A stretch of 64,000 nucleotides of DNA, from positions 10,044,001 to 10,108,000 of the forward strand of contig NZ_CP034463.1 in NCBI RefSeq assembly GCF_003955715.1, read 5' to 3'. This DNA comes from Streptomyces aquilus (GTDB lineage: Bacteria; Actinomycetota; Actinomycetes; Streptomycetales; Streptomycetaceae). The position numbers and the translations under genes were made by a program. The notes beneath the pieces were generated by a model. It was not told the DNA's origin. It made no database searches and saw nothing but the letters and a program-made list of their open reading frames with translations. Numbering within the stretch: position 1 is the stretch's first letter; each line of letters starts with the position of its first letter. Below are positions 25,922 to 34,094 of this stretch, in pieces.

Positions 25922-26112
25922 TGCTGACTCCTTGGAGGGGGCGGAGATCCCAGTACAGGGGTCTCGTCAGAGAGACCGGAAGAACTCCTCCAGTTCCCGG
26001 TCGAGCTGTTGGGAGGCTTCCGTCTCCCGGGCGTCCGCCAGCCATGCCGCTCCCAGCGCCGGGCTGAACGCCGCGGCAAGGAACCACAGCCGGGAGAGCA
26101 GTGGCCGCGGGC

Positions 26113-26140
26113 GGGGCGCACGCCGAGTGACGTGCGCCCC
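26113..26140 (-). terminator. Hairpin after the aldehyde dehydrogenase gene
   Basis: GGGGCGCACG (26113-26122) pairs perfectly with CGTGCGCCCC (26131-26140) over 8 bases, 18 bp past the aldehyde dehydrogenase stop. The 237-bp gap it sits in has no convincing gene. It may reduce, rather than abolish, read-through into the ring-cleavage genes. Confidence 0.6.
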
Positions 26141-26157
26141 GTGGCCTTGTCGTATCA

Positions 26158-27648
26158 TCAGATGGGGTAGTGGCGGGATCCGGACTGGATGGTGATCCAG
26201 CGCAGCTCCGTGAACTCCTCCAGCGCGGCCCGGGAGCCGAAGCGACCCCAGCCGCTGGCGCCGACGCCACCGAAGGGCATCTGGGGCTCGTCGTGCACGG
26301 TGGCGCCGTTGATGTGGCAGATACCGGACTTGATCCGGCGGGCCACGTCGAGCGCAGCGGCTGCGTCCTTGCCGAAGACGGCGGCGGAGAGGCCGTACTC
26401 GGTGTCGTTGGCGACCGTGACGGCTTCGTCGGTGGAGTCCACCTCGATGATGGAGACGACCGGGCCGAAGGACTCCTCGCGGTAGATGCGCATGTCCGAC
26501 GTGACACCGCGCAGCACGGTGGGCTTCACGAACAGGCCGTCTGCCGTGCCACCGGTCAGGATCTGCGCACCCTTGTCACGGGCGTCCTCGATCAGCGCGA
26601 TGACGTGGTCCCGGGCCGCGGTGTGGACCAACGGGCCGATCTGTGAGCCGGGGTCGCTCGGGGGGCCGACGACCAGCTTGGCGGCACGCTCGGCCAGCCG
26701 GGTGGACAGCTCGTCGGCCACGGTCCGGTCGACGATGACCCGCTCGGTGGACATGCAGATCTCGCCCTGGTTCATGAAGGCGCCGAAGCTGGCCGCGGCG
26801 GCGGCTTCCTCCAGGTCCGCGTCGGGAAGCACCAGGAAGGGCGCCTTGCCGCCGAGTTCGAGGACCACTCGGGTCAGGTGGCGACCGCCGAGTTCGCCGA
26901 TGACGCGGCCGACCCTGCTGGATCCGGTGAAGTTCACGCGGGTCACGGCGGGGTGGGCGATCAGCGCCTCGACGACGGCCGGACCGTCCTGGGGCGCGTT
27001 GCTGATGAGGTTGACCGCCCCGGCGGGTACGCCGGCGTCGTGCAGTACCTGGACGATGGCGGCCTGCGTGAGCGGCGTCTGTTCGGAGGACTTCAGCACC
27101 ACGGTGTTGCCCCACACCAGCGGCCACACGATGGCGCGCACGCCGAGGATCAGCGGGGCGTTCCACGGTGCGATGCCGACGACGACACCGACCGGCTGAC
27201 GTACTCCGAGGGCGGTGAGACCGGGCACGTCCGACGGGATCACCTCGCCGACGGCCGCGTAGGCCTGGGCCGCCGCCTCGACGAGCATGCCCTTGGCGAC
27301 GTGCACGTTGAAGCCGCACCAGGGCAGGGTCGCGCCCATCTCGCGGCTCATGGTGGCGACGATGTCCTCGGTGCGCTCGCCGAGCAGGGCGGCCGCCCGC
27401 TCCAGGACCGACCGCCGTGCGGCGGGCGGAAGACCCGACCACTCAGCAAGGGCGCCGGCCGCGGCGTCCACCGCGAGGTTGACGTCCTCGACGGAGGCCG
27501 CGGCGACCCGCGCGATCGGTTCGCCGGTCAGGGCCTCGGTCGTCTCGTAGTAGCGGCCGTCCCTGGCCGCGACGCGCTCGCCCGCGATGAGGAGGTCGCT
27601 GGTCCGGACCGCGCCGGATGTGAGTGCCTCGATCTCAGTGGCTGACAT
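26158..27648 (-). CDS. Aromatic aldehyde dehydrogenase
   Basis: A 496-residue NAD(P)-dependent ALDH. It has WNAPLILG and LKSSEQTPLT for cofactor binding, the general base in VVLELGGKAP, the catalytic Cys in NQGEICMSTERV and ESFGPVVSI. The C-terminal GICHINGATVHDEPQMPFGG and SGWGRFG are typical of vanillin, benzaldehyde and salicylaldehyde dehydrogenases. It would oxidise aryl aldehydes made by the lyase (17950) and the alcohol dehydrogenase (16653) to acids. The start at 27648 has GAGG six bases upstream; an earlier ATG is six codons away. An IclR-type box lies at 27739-27755. Confidence 0.92.
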   Translation of the reverse strand: MSATEIEALTSGAVRTSDLLIAGERVAARDGRYYETTEALTGEPIARVAAASVEDVNLAVDAAAGALAEWSGLPPAARRSVLERAAALLGERTEDIVATMSREMGATLPWCGFNVHVAKGMLVEAAAQAYAAVGEVIPSDVPGLTALGVRQPVGVVVGIAPWNAPLILGVRAIVWPLVWGNTVVLKSSEQTPLTQAAIVQVLHDAGVPAGAVNLISNAPQDGPAVVEALIAHPAVTRVNFTGSSRVGRVIGELGGRHLTRVVLELGGKAPFLVLPDADLEEAAAAASFGAFMNQGEICMSTERVIVDRTVADELSTRLAERAAKLVVGPPSDPGSQIGPLVHTAARDHVIALIEDARDKGAQILTGGTADGLFVKPTVLRGVTSDMRIYREESFGPVVSIIEVDSTDEAVTVANDTEYGLSAAVFGKDAAAALDVARRIKSGICHINGATVHDEPQMPFGGVGASGWGRFGSRAALEEFTELRWITIQSGSRHYPI

Positions 27649-27738
27649 GTGTTGCCTCATCTCCACGACAGCGGCTCACTGCCGCACGAACCCTGCATGT
27701 CGAACTCTCTTCGGCCGACGGCCTGTCCTGAACCCTCT

Positions 27739-27755
27739 TGTCCGTTCATCGAACA
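27739..27755. promoter_or_regulatory. IclR-type operator before the aldehyde dehydrogenase gene
   Basis: TGTCCGTTCATCGAACA matches the consensus with two mismatches. It is 91 bp upstream of the ALDH start and just downstream of the NTF2-like gene end, so it appears to serve ALDH and possibly the ring-cleavage genes beyond it. Confidence 0.6.
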
Positions 27756-27791
27756 GCGGCGTGAGGACAGGGCCGCCTTCCGTCCGAGGTG

Positions 27792-28196
27792 TCAGACCGG
27801 CGGCATGCGCTTGGCCTGGTGCATGTGTGCCAGGCGCCAGCCCTCGGCGGTCTCCTCCCACACACGTGTCACGGCCTCCTGCACCGGAAACGGCGGGAGG
27901 TTCTCGTCGAAGACGATGTGCATCTCCTGCAGACACGTCGTGATCGCGGTATTGCCGCGCACGGTGATGCTGAGCTCCTCGGCCTTGGCGAAGACGTGGC
28001 GGCGGCGAGTCCAGGTGAAGTGGGCGAAGGTCCTGCCATCGTCGATCTTCCCCACGGGGCCGTGGACCGCCCGGCTGTCGTCGAGCATGAGGGCGGTCAT
28101 GGCCTTCTCGCCTTCGGTGAGTGCCACGAGCCAGGCGGCCTCCGCCTGCTCGATCGCCTGAACTGCCGTGGTGGTTGCGGTGGATACGGTCGTCAT
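27792..28196 (-). CDS. NTF2-like (SnoaL-type) protein of the Rieske operon
   Basis: A 134-residue paralogue of the protein at 14094. The shared blocks are EQAEAAWLVALTEGE, LMLDDSRAVHGPVGKIDD and VTRVWEETAEGWRLAHMHQ. ATG 28196 overlaps the reductase stop by ATGA; a longer frame of 14 extra codons upstream lies inside the reductase gene and is not needed. It ends the Rieske-reductase operon. The function is unknown. Tight coupling suggests it acts on the oxygenase product or substrate. Confidence 0.82.
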   Translation of the reverse strand: MTTVSTATTTAVQAIEQAEAAWLVALTEGEKAMTALMLDDSRAVHGPVGKIDDGRTFAHFTWTRRRHVFAKAEELSITVRGNTAITTCLQEMHIVFDENLPPFPVQEAVTRVWEETAEGWRLAHMHQAKRMPPV

Positions 28197-29158
28197 AGGT
28201 CCAGCTCCAGAATCGGTGAGTGTGCTCGTGACGAGCACGTGGTGAACAGGCCGTCGGCGCGTTCACGGTCGGTCAGGATGTCGTCGCGGTGGTCGGGCTC
28301 TCCCGCGAGGACGCGCACGATGCACTCGCCGCAGATCCCCTGCTGGCAGGAGTAGGGGGCATCGATGCCCTTGGCGAGCAGGACGTCGAGGACGCTCTCG
28401 CCCTCCTTGATCTCGTACTCGCCACCGGACTTGGCGAGCCGCACCGTGAACGCGCCGCCCTCCGTGTGCGCGGCGGCGTCCTGCACGGGCGCGAAGCGCT
28501 CCTTGTGGATCGCTTCGGCGGGCCATCCCGCTCCTTGAGCGGAGGAGATCACGAAGTCCATGAAGCCTCCGGGCCCGCACACGTAGACCGCCGTGTCGGG
28601 GGAGGCCGGGCCGAGGTCGCTTACCCTGAACCGCTGGTCGTCCGGGCCGTCGTCGAAGTGCAGCCGTACGTGGGGGTTGCGCTCCAACTCGTCGAGGAAC
28701 GCCGCGTCCGCGCGGCTGCGGGCGCAGTAGTGCAACTCGTACTCGGCGCCCGTGACCTGGAGCGCGTGCGCCATGGCCAGCAGGGGAGTGACACCGATAC
28801 CGCCCGCCACCAACAGATGGCGACGGGCCCGGTCCGAGACTCCGAACCTGTTGCGCGGACGCGAGATCCGCAGCCCGTCACCCGCGCGGAGCCGGTGCAT
28901 CCCGAGTGAGCCGCCGCGCGACGCCGTCTCGGCCAGCACGGCCAGCTGGTACCGGGTGCGGTCGTGCGGCGGCCCGCACAGCGAATACTGGCGGACCAGT
29001 CCGGCGGCGCCGTCACCGTCCAGGAGTACGTCGACATGGGCGCCGGCGGCGAACTCCGGGAGCTCGGCCCCGTCGGGGCTGATCAGGTCGAGCACCACGA
29101 TCCGCGCCGTCGCGTCGCGACGGGCGATCACGATGGTGTCGAGCCACTCGTTGCTCAT
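28193..29158 (-). CDS. Oxygenase reductase, phthalate dioxygenase reductase (VanB-like) family
   Basis: A 321-residue electron-transfer protein in the order FMN-NAD-[2Fe-2S]. The flavin site is RQYSLCGP, the NAD site is GGIGVTPLLAMA with CGPGGFM, and the C-terminal plant-type cluster uses Cys in SCQQGICGEC and CSSRA. It feeds electrons from NAD(P)H to the Rieske oxygenase encoded 9 bp upstream. This domain order is that of vanillate demethylase and phthalate dioxygenase reductases. Confidence 0.94.
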   Translation of the reverse strand: MSNEWLDTIVIARRDATARIVVLDLISPDGAELPEFAAGAHVDVLLDGDGAAGLVRQYSLCGPPHDRTRYQLAVLAETASRGGSLGMHRLRAGDGLRISRPRNRFGVSDRARRHLLVAGGIGVTPLLAMAHALQVTGAEYELHYCARSRADAAFLDELERNPHVRLHFDDGPDDQRFRVSDLGPASPDTAVYVCGPGGFMDFVISSAQGAGWPAEAIHKERFAPVQDAAAHTEGGAFTVRLAKSGGEYEIKEGESVLDVLLAKGIDAPYSCQQGICGECIVRVLAGEPDHRDDILTDRERADGLFTTCSSRAHSPILELDL

Positions 29159-29167
29159 GGCGCTCGC

Positions 29168-30460
29168 TCAGATTCCGGCCGTGGCGTTGGTGCCGGCGCC
29201 GTCCGCCGGGCGTTTGCCGATGGTGAACAGGCCGGACTGGGTGTGGTGGACCTCCGACGCGTCACGGATGATGTTGATCGGGTCCCGCCCGGCCTCGACG
29301 TCGTCGGCCATCGTCAGAAGCATGCGACGCAGCATGACGACGCCGCGGTCTCCGGTGGCGAGGGTCTCCTCGGAGTCCAGGGTGATCGCTCCCTGCGAGC
29401 CCTGGGCCTCCGTGTCACCGGGGAACTTCTGACGCTCCTCGTCGGTGAGCTCGTGGTTCTGCTTGCCGTTCTGCGTGATGCCGATGACGAAGCGGACCAT
29501 GCGCTCGGGGTCGTTCGTGCGGATCGAGAAGAAGAGGCGGTGGCTGGTGTCGTCGGAGGGCACGACCCACAGCAACTGGTCCGGCCGCGCGTCGGGGGTG
29601 ACCTTCACGAAGTCCGGCAGGCCGAAGACGTTGGGCAGATGCTGCTCGACCGCGAAGCCGTACTCGGTGACCTCGCCGTCCTCACCCTCCATCTCGAACC
29701 GCTGGGTGTACTTCACGCCGTGGTCAGTGCGCTCGTACGTCAGGCGGTCGGCGATGGTGGCCGGGTCGAAGAAGTTCTCGGGGTAGCCGAAGGTGCCGGT
29801 GCCCAGCATCTGGTAGCCGCTGTGCGTGGAGTGCAGCCAGGTGACGTGCGTCGGGTCGGCGGAGTTCTCGTAGATGTTGAGCCAGCTGAAGTCCGCCGGC
29901 ATGCCGAGGACCGCGGCGTGGGGGACCGGCCAGCTGGCGAAGTACCTCTCGTCCTCCGCGGGATCCTCCAGCGCGTCGTAGCGGGGGAGTTCGGGCTTGA
30001 GCTCGGGCGGGCCCATGTACACGAAGACCAGGCCGTAGCGCTCCGCGACGGGATACCAGGGCTGCCGGGCGGCGTCGCGTCGGCGCCCGAGAGCCGGTTC
30101 GCAGGCCTGCTCGATGCAGTGGCCCTGGACGTCGAACTTCCAGCCGTGGTAGCAGCAGCGGATGCCGTCGTCCTCGACCCGGCCGTAGAAGAGGCTGGCG
30201 CCACGGTGGGTGCAGCGCTCGATCACGACGCCGGGGTTGCCCTGTCCGTCCCGGAAGACGATCAGGTCCTCGCCCAGTACGCGGGTTTTCTGCGGCAGGG
30301 CGCCGGCGACGAGCGTCTCCGAGCTGGCGATGGGGTGCCAGTAGCGGCGCAGCGCCTCGCCCATGGGCGTACCGGGTCCCACTTCGCGCAGGCGGGCGTT
30401 GTACGAGGGCTTCGGGCGGCCGTAGGCCGTGCCGGTGTCGATCTCTGAAGTGGTGGTCAT
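29168..30460 (-). CDS. Rieske non-heme iron oxygenase, O-demethylase/phthalate dioxygenase type
   Basis: A 430-residue oxygenase alpha subunit. Rieske ligands are C83-x-H85 (CTHRG) and C102-x2-H105 (CYHGW). The mononuclear iron site is visible as NSADPTHVTWLHSTHSG, giving Asp, His and His. No beta subunit is nearby, as expected for the alpha-only group that contains vanillate O-demethylase, phthalate dioxygenase and LigX-like enzymes. O-demethylation or ring hydroxylation of an aromatic acid is likely; a route from vanillate-like compounds to protocatechuate and then hydroxyquinol is inference. GGGAG precedes ATG 30460; the longer open frame upstream overlaps the divergent TetR gene. Confidence 0.9.
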   Translation of the reverse strand: MTTTSEIDTGTAYGRPKPSYNARLREVGPGTPMGEALRRYWHPIASSETLVAGALPQKTRVLGEDLIVFRDGQGNPGVVIERCTHRGASLFYGRVEDDGIRCCYHGWKFDVQGHCIEQACEPALGRRRDAARQPWYPVAERYGLVFVYMGPPELKPELPRYDALEDPAEDERYFASWPVPHAAVLGMPADFSWLNIYENSADPTHVTWLHSTHSGYQMLGTGTFGYPENFFDPATIADRLTYERTDHGVKYTQRFEMEGEDGEVTEYGFAVEQHLPNVFGLPDFVKVTPDARPDQLLWVVPSDDTSHRLFFSIRTNDPERMVRFVIGITQNGKQNHELTDEERQKFPGDTEAQGSQGAITLDSEETLATGDRGVVMLRRMLLTMADDVEAGRDPINIIRDASEVHHTQSGLFTIGKRPADGAGTNATAGI

Positions 30461-30564
30461 CGTGCTGTCTCCCGTGCGGCTCGGGGGCATGGGCGGTGGC
30501 CCGTGCAGGGCTTTTCCTGGGGGCCCGCGAGGGTGTCGTCCCGTGCGACCCTCAAACTGATAAG

Positions 30565-30581
30565 TAGATTCACATTCGCAT
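30565..30581. promoter_or_regulatory. Operator shared by the Rieske operon and the HbpS-like gene
   Basis: TAGATTCACATTCGCAT occurs 105 bp before the Rieske start and 99 bp before the divergent TetR gene. The same element recurs, inverted and doubled, at 31341-31374. It is probably bound by the TetR protein at 30680. Confidence 0.6.
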
Positions 30582-30679
30582 TTCCCTTCTGGGGCGTCAA
30601 GAGGCAGTTCCGGTGCCGTCCTGGCCGCAGGGGGTGCGGAGTTTCCGGAGCGGATGTCGGCTCCGTATACGGTGGGCGG

Positions 30680-31321
30680 GTGACTACCGAACCGGCGCTC
30701 GATCTGCCGCAGCCACAGCAGGCGCGCAGTCGGCGGACCCAGCAGCGGATTCTGGAAGCGGGCACGGCCCTTCTCGAGGAGGGCGGCATCGAAGCGCTCA
30801 CCATCGCGGCCGTCGCCGATCGGGCGGGCGTCTCCGTGGGCAGTGTCTATCGGCGTTTCGGAGGCAAGGACCGTCTGGTCGCGGGCCTGCAGCACGCCAT
30901 GATCGACGAGTTCCGCGCCGACATCATTCGCCGCTTCGCTCCGTTGCGCACCGATCCGGCCACCCTGGTCGCCTCGGCGGTCGCCGGGCTCACCGAGACG
31001 TTCGAGGCGCACACGCGTCTGATGCGTGTCTTCATCACCGCGAGCATGACGGATCCCGGAGTGGCTCAAGTGGGGTCCGAGGCCAGCATCGATGCCGGCC
31101 AGGTTTTCCGGAGGTTCCTGGAGCCGGTCGTGCCGATGATCGGCGCGCCGGAGCCCGAGCTGCGCCTGGATGTCGCCTTCCGCCTGGTGTACGCGGCTTG
31201 CATGAACCGTGTGCTGCACGGTGAACGCTTCGAGTCCGAGCGGCCGCTGACGTGGCGTCAGCTCACCGACGAACTGGTCGACGCCGTCTGTCTGTACCTG
31301 CTGGGCACGTCGTCGCGGTGA
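30680..31321 (+). CDS. TetR-family regulator, likely controlling the Rieske operon
   Basis: A 213-residue TetR protein with an N-terminal HTH: ILEAGTALLEEGGIEALTIA, AVADRAGVSVGSVYRRFGGK at about residues 25-62. The open frame extends 59 codons upstream, but that part covers the promoter. GTG 30680 has no strong ribosome site, and TATACG lies about 9 bp upstream, so a leaderless start is possible. It diverges from the Rieske operon and sits between the two copies of the TTCACATTCRCAT element. Confidence 0.88.
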   Translation: MTTEPALDLPQPQQARSRRTQQRILEAGTALLEEGGIEALTIAAVADRAGVSVGSVYRRFGGKDRLVAGLQHAMIDEFRADIIRRFAPLRTDPATLVASAVAGLTETFEAHTRLMRVFITASMTDPGVAQVGSEASIDAGQVFRRFLEPVVPMIGAPEPELRLDVAFRLVYAACMNRVLHGERFESERPLTWRQLTDELVDAVCLYLLGTSSR

Positions 31322-31340
31322 GTCCGGCGGTAGATCTCCC

Positions 31341-31374
31341 GATGTGAATGTGATTCTATCTTCACGTTCACATC
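31341..31374. promoter_or_regulatory. Inverted double operator before the HbpS-like gene
   Basis: GATGTGAATGTGA (31341-31353) and TCACGTTCACATC (31362-31374) are inverted arms with one mismatch around TTCTATCT. Each arm resembles the element at 30565-30581, suggesting that the same TetR protein binds here. It is 20 bp past the TetR stop. Confidence 0.6.
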
Positions 31375-31449
31375 TGGCGGCGGCGTACCGGCCCGACCCA
31401 CGGAAGACGGCCGGTTGACCGTTTGCTCGACGAGGGAAGGAACCGCTCC

Positions 31450-31872
31450 ATGCGAGAGCCGCTCAGCTACGAGATCGCACACGGCGCCGCACTCGCCGCT
31501 CTGGAAGCAGGAAGGGCCGAGGGGCACAAGGTGTGCGCTGTCGTGGTCAACCGAAGCGGCGTCACCAAGGTTCTGCTCAGCGACGACGGTGTCGGCCTTC
31601 TCGGCGTGGAGACCGCGCGGCGCAAGGCGTACACCTCAGCCGTGAGCGGTGTCCCGACCGCCAAGTTCGCGGCCTTCGCCGCGTCCCCGCAGATGCAGGT
31701 GGCGCCTCCCCACTTGGTCGACGCCAACCTTCTGCCGGTCGCCGGCGGCGTGCCGATCGTGACGGCCGACGGGGAGGTCATCGGCGCCATCGGGGTGGGC
31801 GGAGCGGACGACACCACGGACGATCGGATCGCGAACCAGGCTCGTGACTCCGTCGCGAAGATCGTCGCGTAG
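31450..31872 (+). CDS. HbpS/GlcG-family small protein
   Basis: A 140-residue protein of the heme-degrading/HbpS-GlcG family. It is seen from AHGAALAALEAGRAEGHKV, ETARRKAYTSAVSGVPTAKF and the Gly-rich end GGVPIVTADGEVIGAIGVGG. No signal peptide is present, so it is cytoplasmic. Members are frequently found beside aromatic oxygenases and in heme or glycolate loci, with mostly unknown roles. ATG 31450 is chosen (AAGGA upstream); nine extra codons are open. The operator pair before it matches that of the Rieske operon. Confidence 0.82.
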   Translation: MREPLSYEIAHGAALAALEAGRAEGHKVCAVVVNRSGVTKVLLSDDGVGLLGVETARRKAYTSAVSGVPTAKFAAFAASPQMQVAPPHLVDANLLPVAGGVPIVTADGEVIGAIGVGGADDTTDDRIANQARDSVAKIVA

Positions 31873-31935
31873 GCCCTTTTCCTGCTGAGTCAGGGGTAAC
31901 CGGGGGTGTCACCGGAGTACCGCGGTCCCCGGCTC

Positions 31936-32817
31936 TCAGATCACCGCCCGGATGATCCCCACGGTGCGCGCCAGGTGCGGCTCGGCGCGGTCGGCGCGGT
32001 GGGTGACGGCCAGTTCCACGCGTGCGTCGGCCCCGACCAGTGGCAGGTAGGCGACGCCGTCGAGTGCCAGCGCTGTCACCGGTTCGGGTACGACGGCAAC
32101 GCCTAGCCCGCCGGCCACGAGCGTGATCAGCGTCGAGGTCTCGCCGACCTCGTGGCGGATGTGGGGTTCGACGCCGGCGTCGCGCAGCAGGCCCAGGACG
32201 ACGTCGTACATCACCGACCGGCGGTCGGCGGAGTGCACGATCAGGTCGGCGCCGGCGAGGTCCGCGACGCGCAGCCGCTTGCGCCCGGCGAGCCGGTGCC
32301 CGACCGGTACGGCGACCACGAGCCGGTCGCGGCGCAGGGTGTGCACGGTGAGGGACAGGTCGGCGGCCGGCGGGCGCAGCAGCGCGATGTCGATCGCGCC
32401 GGTGCGCAGTGCCTCGACCTGGTCGGGGGCGAGCATTTCGCCGCGGAAGGAGAAGTCGACGCCGGGGAGTTCTTCGGTGAGCCGTCGGGAGAGCGCGGGC
32501 AGCAGGCTGTACGTCGCCGAGCCCACGCATCCGATAGCGAGGTGGCCCACTGACCCGGCGGCGACCCGGCGTGCGTGCTGGGCGGCCTCGTCGACGTCGG
32601 CGAGGATGGCGCGTGCCCGCTCCAGGTAGGCCTGGCCGGCCTCGGTGAGGTCGACGCGGCGGGTGGTGCGGTGCAGCAGTTCGACGCCGAGCTCGGTCTC
32701 CAGCTGGCGGATCTGCTGCGAGAGCGGCGGCTGGGCCATGTGCAGTCGCTCGGCGGCACGGCCGAAGTGACGCTCCTCGGCCACCGCGACGAAGTACTTG
32801 AGGTGTCGCAGATCCAT
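31936..32817 (-). CDS. LysR-family regulator of the beta-ketoadipate genes
   Basis: A 293-residue LysR protein. It has an N-terminal winged HTH (LKYFVAVAEERHFGRAAERL, HMAQPPLSQQIRQLE) and a periplasmic-binding-protein-like effector domain from about residue 90. It diverges from the pcaF-pcaI-pcaJ operon across a 71-bp gap rich in ATAT motifs, where LysR sites are expected. By analogy with CatR/PcaQ-like proteins it should activate the thiolase and CoA-transferase genes in response to a pathway intermediate. Confidence 0.92.
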   Translation of the reverse strand: MDLRHLKYFVAVAEERHFGRAAERLHMAQPPLSQQIRQLETELGVELLHRTTRRVDLTEAGQAYLERARAILADVDEAAQHARRVAAGSVGHLAIGCVGSATYSLLPALSRRLTEELPGVDFSFRGEMLAPDQVEALRTGAIDIALLRPPAADLSLTVHTLRRDRLVVAVPVGHRLAGRKRLRVADLAGADLIVHSADRRSVMYDVVLGLLRDAGVEPHIRHEVGETSTLITLVAGGLGVAVVPEPVTALALDGVAYLPLVGADARVELAVTHRADRAEPHLARTVGIIRAVI

Positions 32818-32888
32818 ATGCTGTCCATATCAATCGCCTCGGATATACGTACTTCAGAATATCGCCACCTGGGACTAGCGTCGTTGGC

Positions 32889-34094
32889 ATGAGTGCTTTC
32901 CTCTACGCCGCGACGCGCACGCCGTTCGGCCGCTTCAACGGCGCGCTGGCCGGGGTGCGCCCCGACGACCTCGCCGCCGCCGCGATCACCTCGACGCTCG
33001 CCCGGGTGCCGGGCCTCGACCCCGCCGCGATCGACGACGTGGTGTGGGGCAACGCCAACGGCGCCGGCGAGGAGAACCGCAACGTCGGCCGCATGGCCGC
33101 GCTGCTCGCCGGGCTCCCGGTGAGCGTGCCCGGCACCACGGTCAACCGGCTGTGCGGCTCCAGCCTCGACGCGGCGATGACGGCGAGCCGCACCATCGAG
33201 TCCGGCGACGCCGAGGTGGTGCTGACCGGCGGCGTGGAGTCCATGACGCGTGCGCCGTGGGTGCTGCCGAAGTCGGCGAAGCCGTTCCCGGTCGGCGATG
33301 TCACCGGGGTCTCGACCACGCTCGGCTGGCGGCTGGTCAACCCGCGGATGCCGAAGGAGTGGACGGTCAGCCTCGGCGAGGCCAACGAGCAGCTCCGGGA
33401 GCGCTTCGGCATCTCCCGTGCACGGCAGGACGAGTTCGCCGCCTGCTCCCACCAACTCGCCCATGCCGCCTGGGAGTCGGGCTTCTACGACGATCTCGTA
33501 GTGCCGGTCGAAGGCGTCGACCTGACCCGCGACGAGGGCATCCGGGCCGGATCCACACCGGAGGTTCTGGCCGGGCTCCGGCCGGTGTTCCGTACGGCGG
33601 AGCAGGGCGGCACCATCACCGCGGGCAACGCCAGCCCGCTCAACGACGGTGCCTCCGCGGTGCTGTTGGGCAGCGAGAGGGCCGCGACCGTGATCGGGGC
33701 CGACCCGATCGCCCGTATCGCGGGCCGCGGCGTGATGGCGCTGGAGCCGCAGGCCTTCGGCTACGCCCCGGTCGAGGCCGCGAACCGTGCGCTGGCCCGG
33801 GCCGGGATCGGCTGGGACCAGGTCGGCGTGGTCGAGCTCAACGAGGCCTTCGCCGTGCAGTCGCTCGCCTGCGTCGACGCGTGGAAGATCGACCCGGGAA
33901 TCGTCAACCAGAAGGGCGGCGCCATCGCGATCGGGCATCCACTGGGCGCCTCGGGCGGCCGTGTCCTCGCCACGCTGGCCAAGGTCCTACGCGAGACGGG
34001 GCAGCGCTACGGCGTCGCCGCGATCTGCATCGGGGTCGGTCAGGGCCTGGCCGTCGTCCTGGAGAACTGCGACGTGACGGGCTCGGACCGATGA
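32889..34094 (+). CDS. pcaF: Beta-ketoadipyl-CoA thiolase
   Basis: A 401-residue thiolase that cleaves 3-oxoadipyl-CoA with CoA to succinyl-CoA and acetyl-CoA. The nucleophile Cys is in VNRLCGSSLDA near residue 90, the catalytic His in GGAIAIGHPLGASG and the second Cys in ICIGVGQG. The pca assignment rests on context: it overlaps the two 3-oxoadipate CoA-transferase subunit genes (ATGA), and the hydroxyquinol/maleylacetate reductase pair upstream makes 3-oxoadipate. As a sequence alone it could be a general acetyl-CoA acetyltransferase. Confidence 0.88.
   Translation: MSAFLYAATRTPFGRFNGALAGVRPDDLAAAAITSTLARVPGLDPAAIDDVVWGNANGAGEENRNVGRMAALLAGLPVSVPGTTVNRLCGSSLDAAMTASRTIESGDAEVVLTGGVESMTRAPWVLPKSAKPFPVGDVTGVSTTLGWRLVNPRMPKEWTVSLGEANEQLRERFGISRARQDEFAACSHQLAHAAWESGFYDDLVVPVEGVDLTRDEGIRAGSTPEVLAGLRPVFRTAEQGGTITAGNASPLNDGASAVLLGSERAATVIGADPIARIAGRGVMALEPQAFGYAPVEAANRALARAGIGWDQVGVVELNEAFAVQSLACVDAWKIDPGIVNQKGGAIAIGHPLGASGGRVLATLAKVLRETGQRYGVAAICIGVGQGLAVVLENCDVTGSDR

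Noticed and set aside
25967..26158. A 63-residue minus-strand frame overlapping the aldehyde dehydrogenase stop (TGATG)
   Set aside because: It contains the hairpin at 26113-26140 in its first third and has no ribosome site or recognisable sequence.
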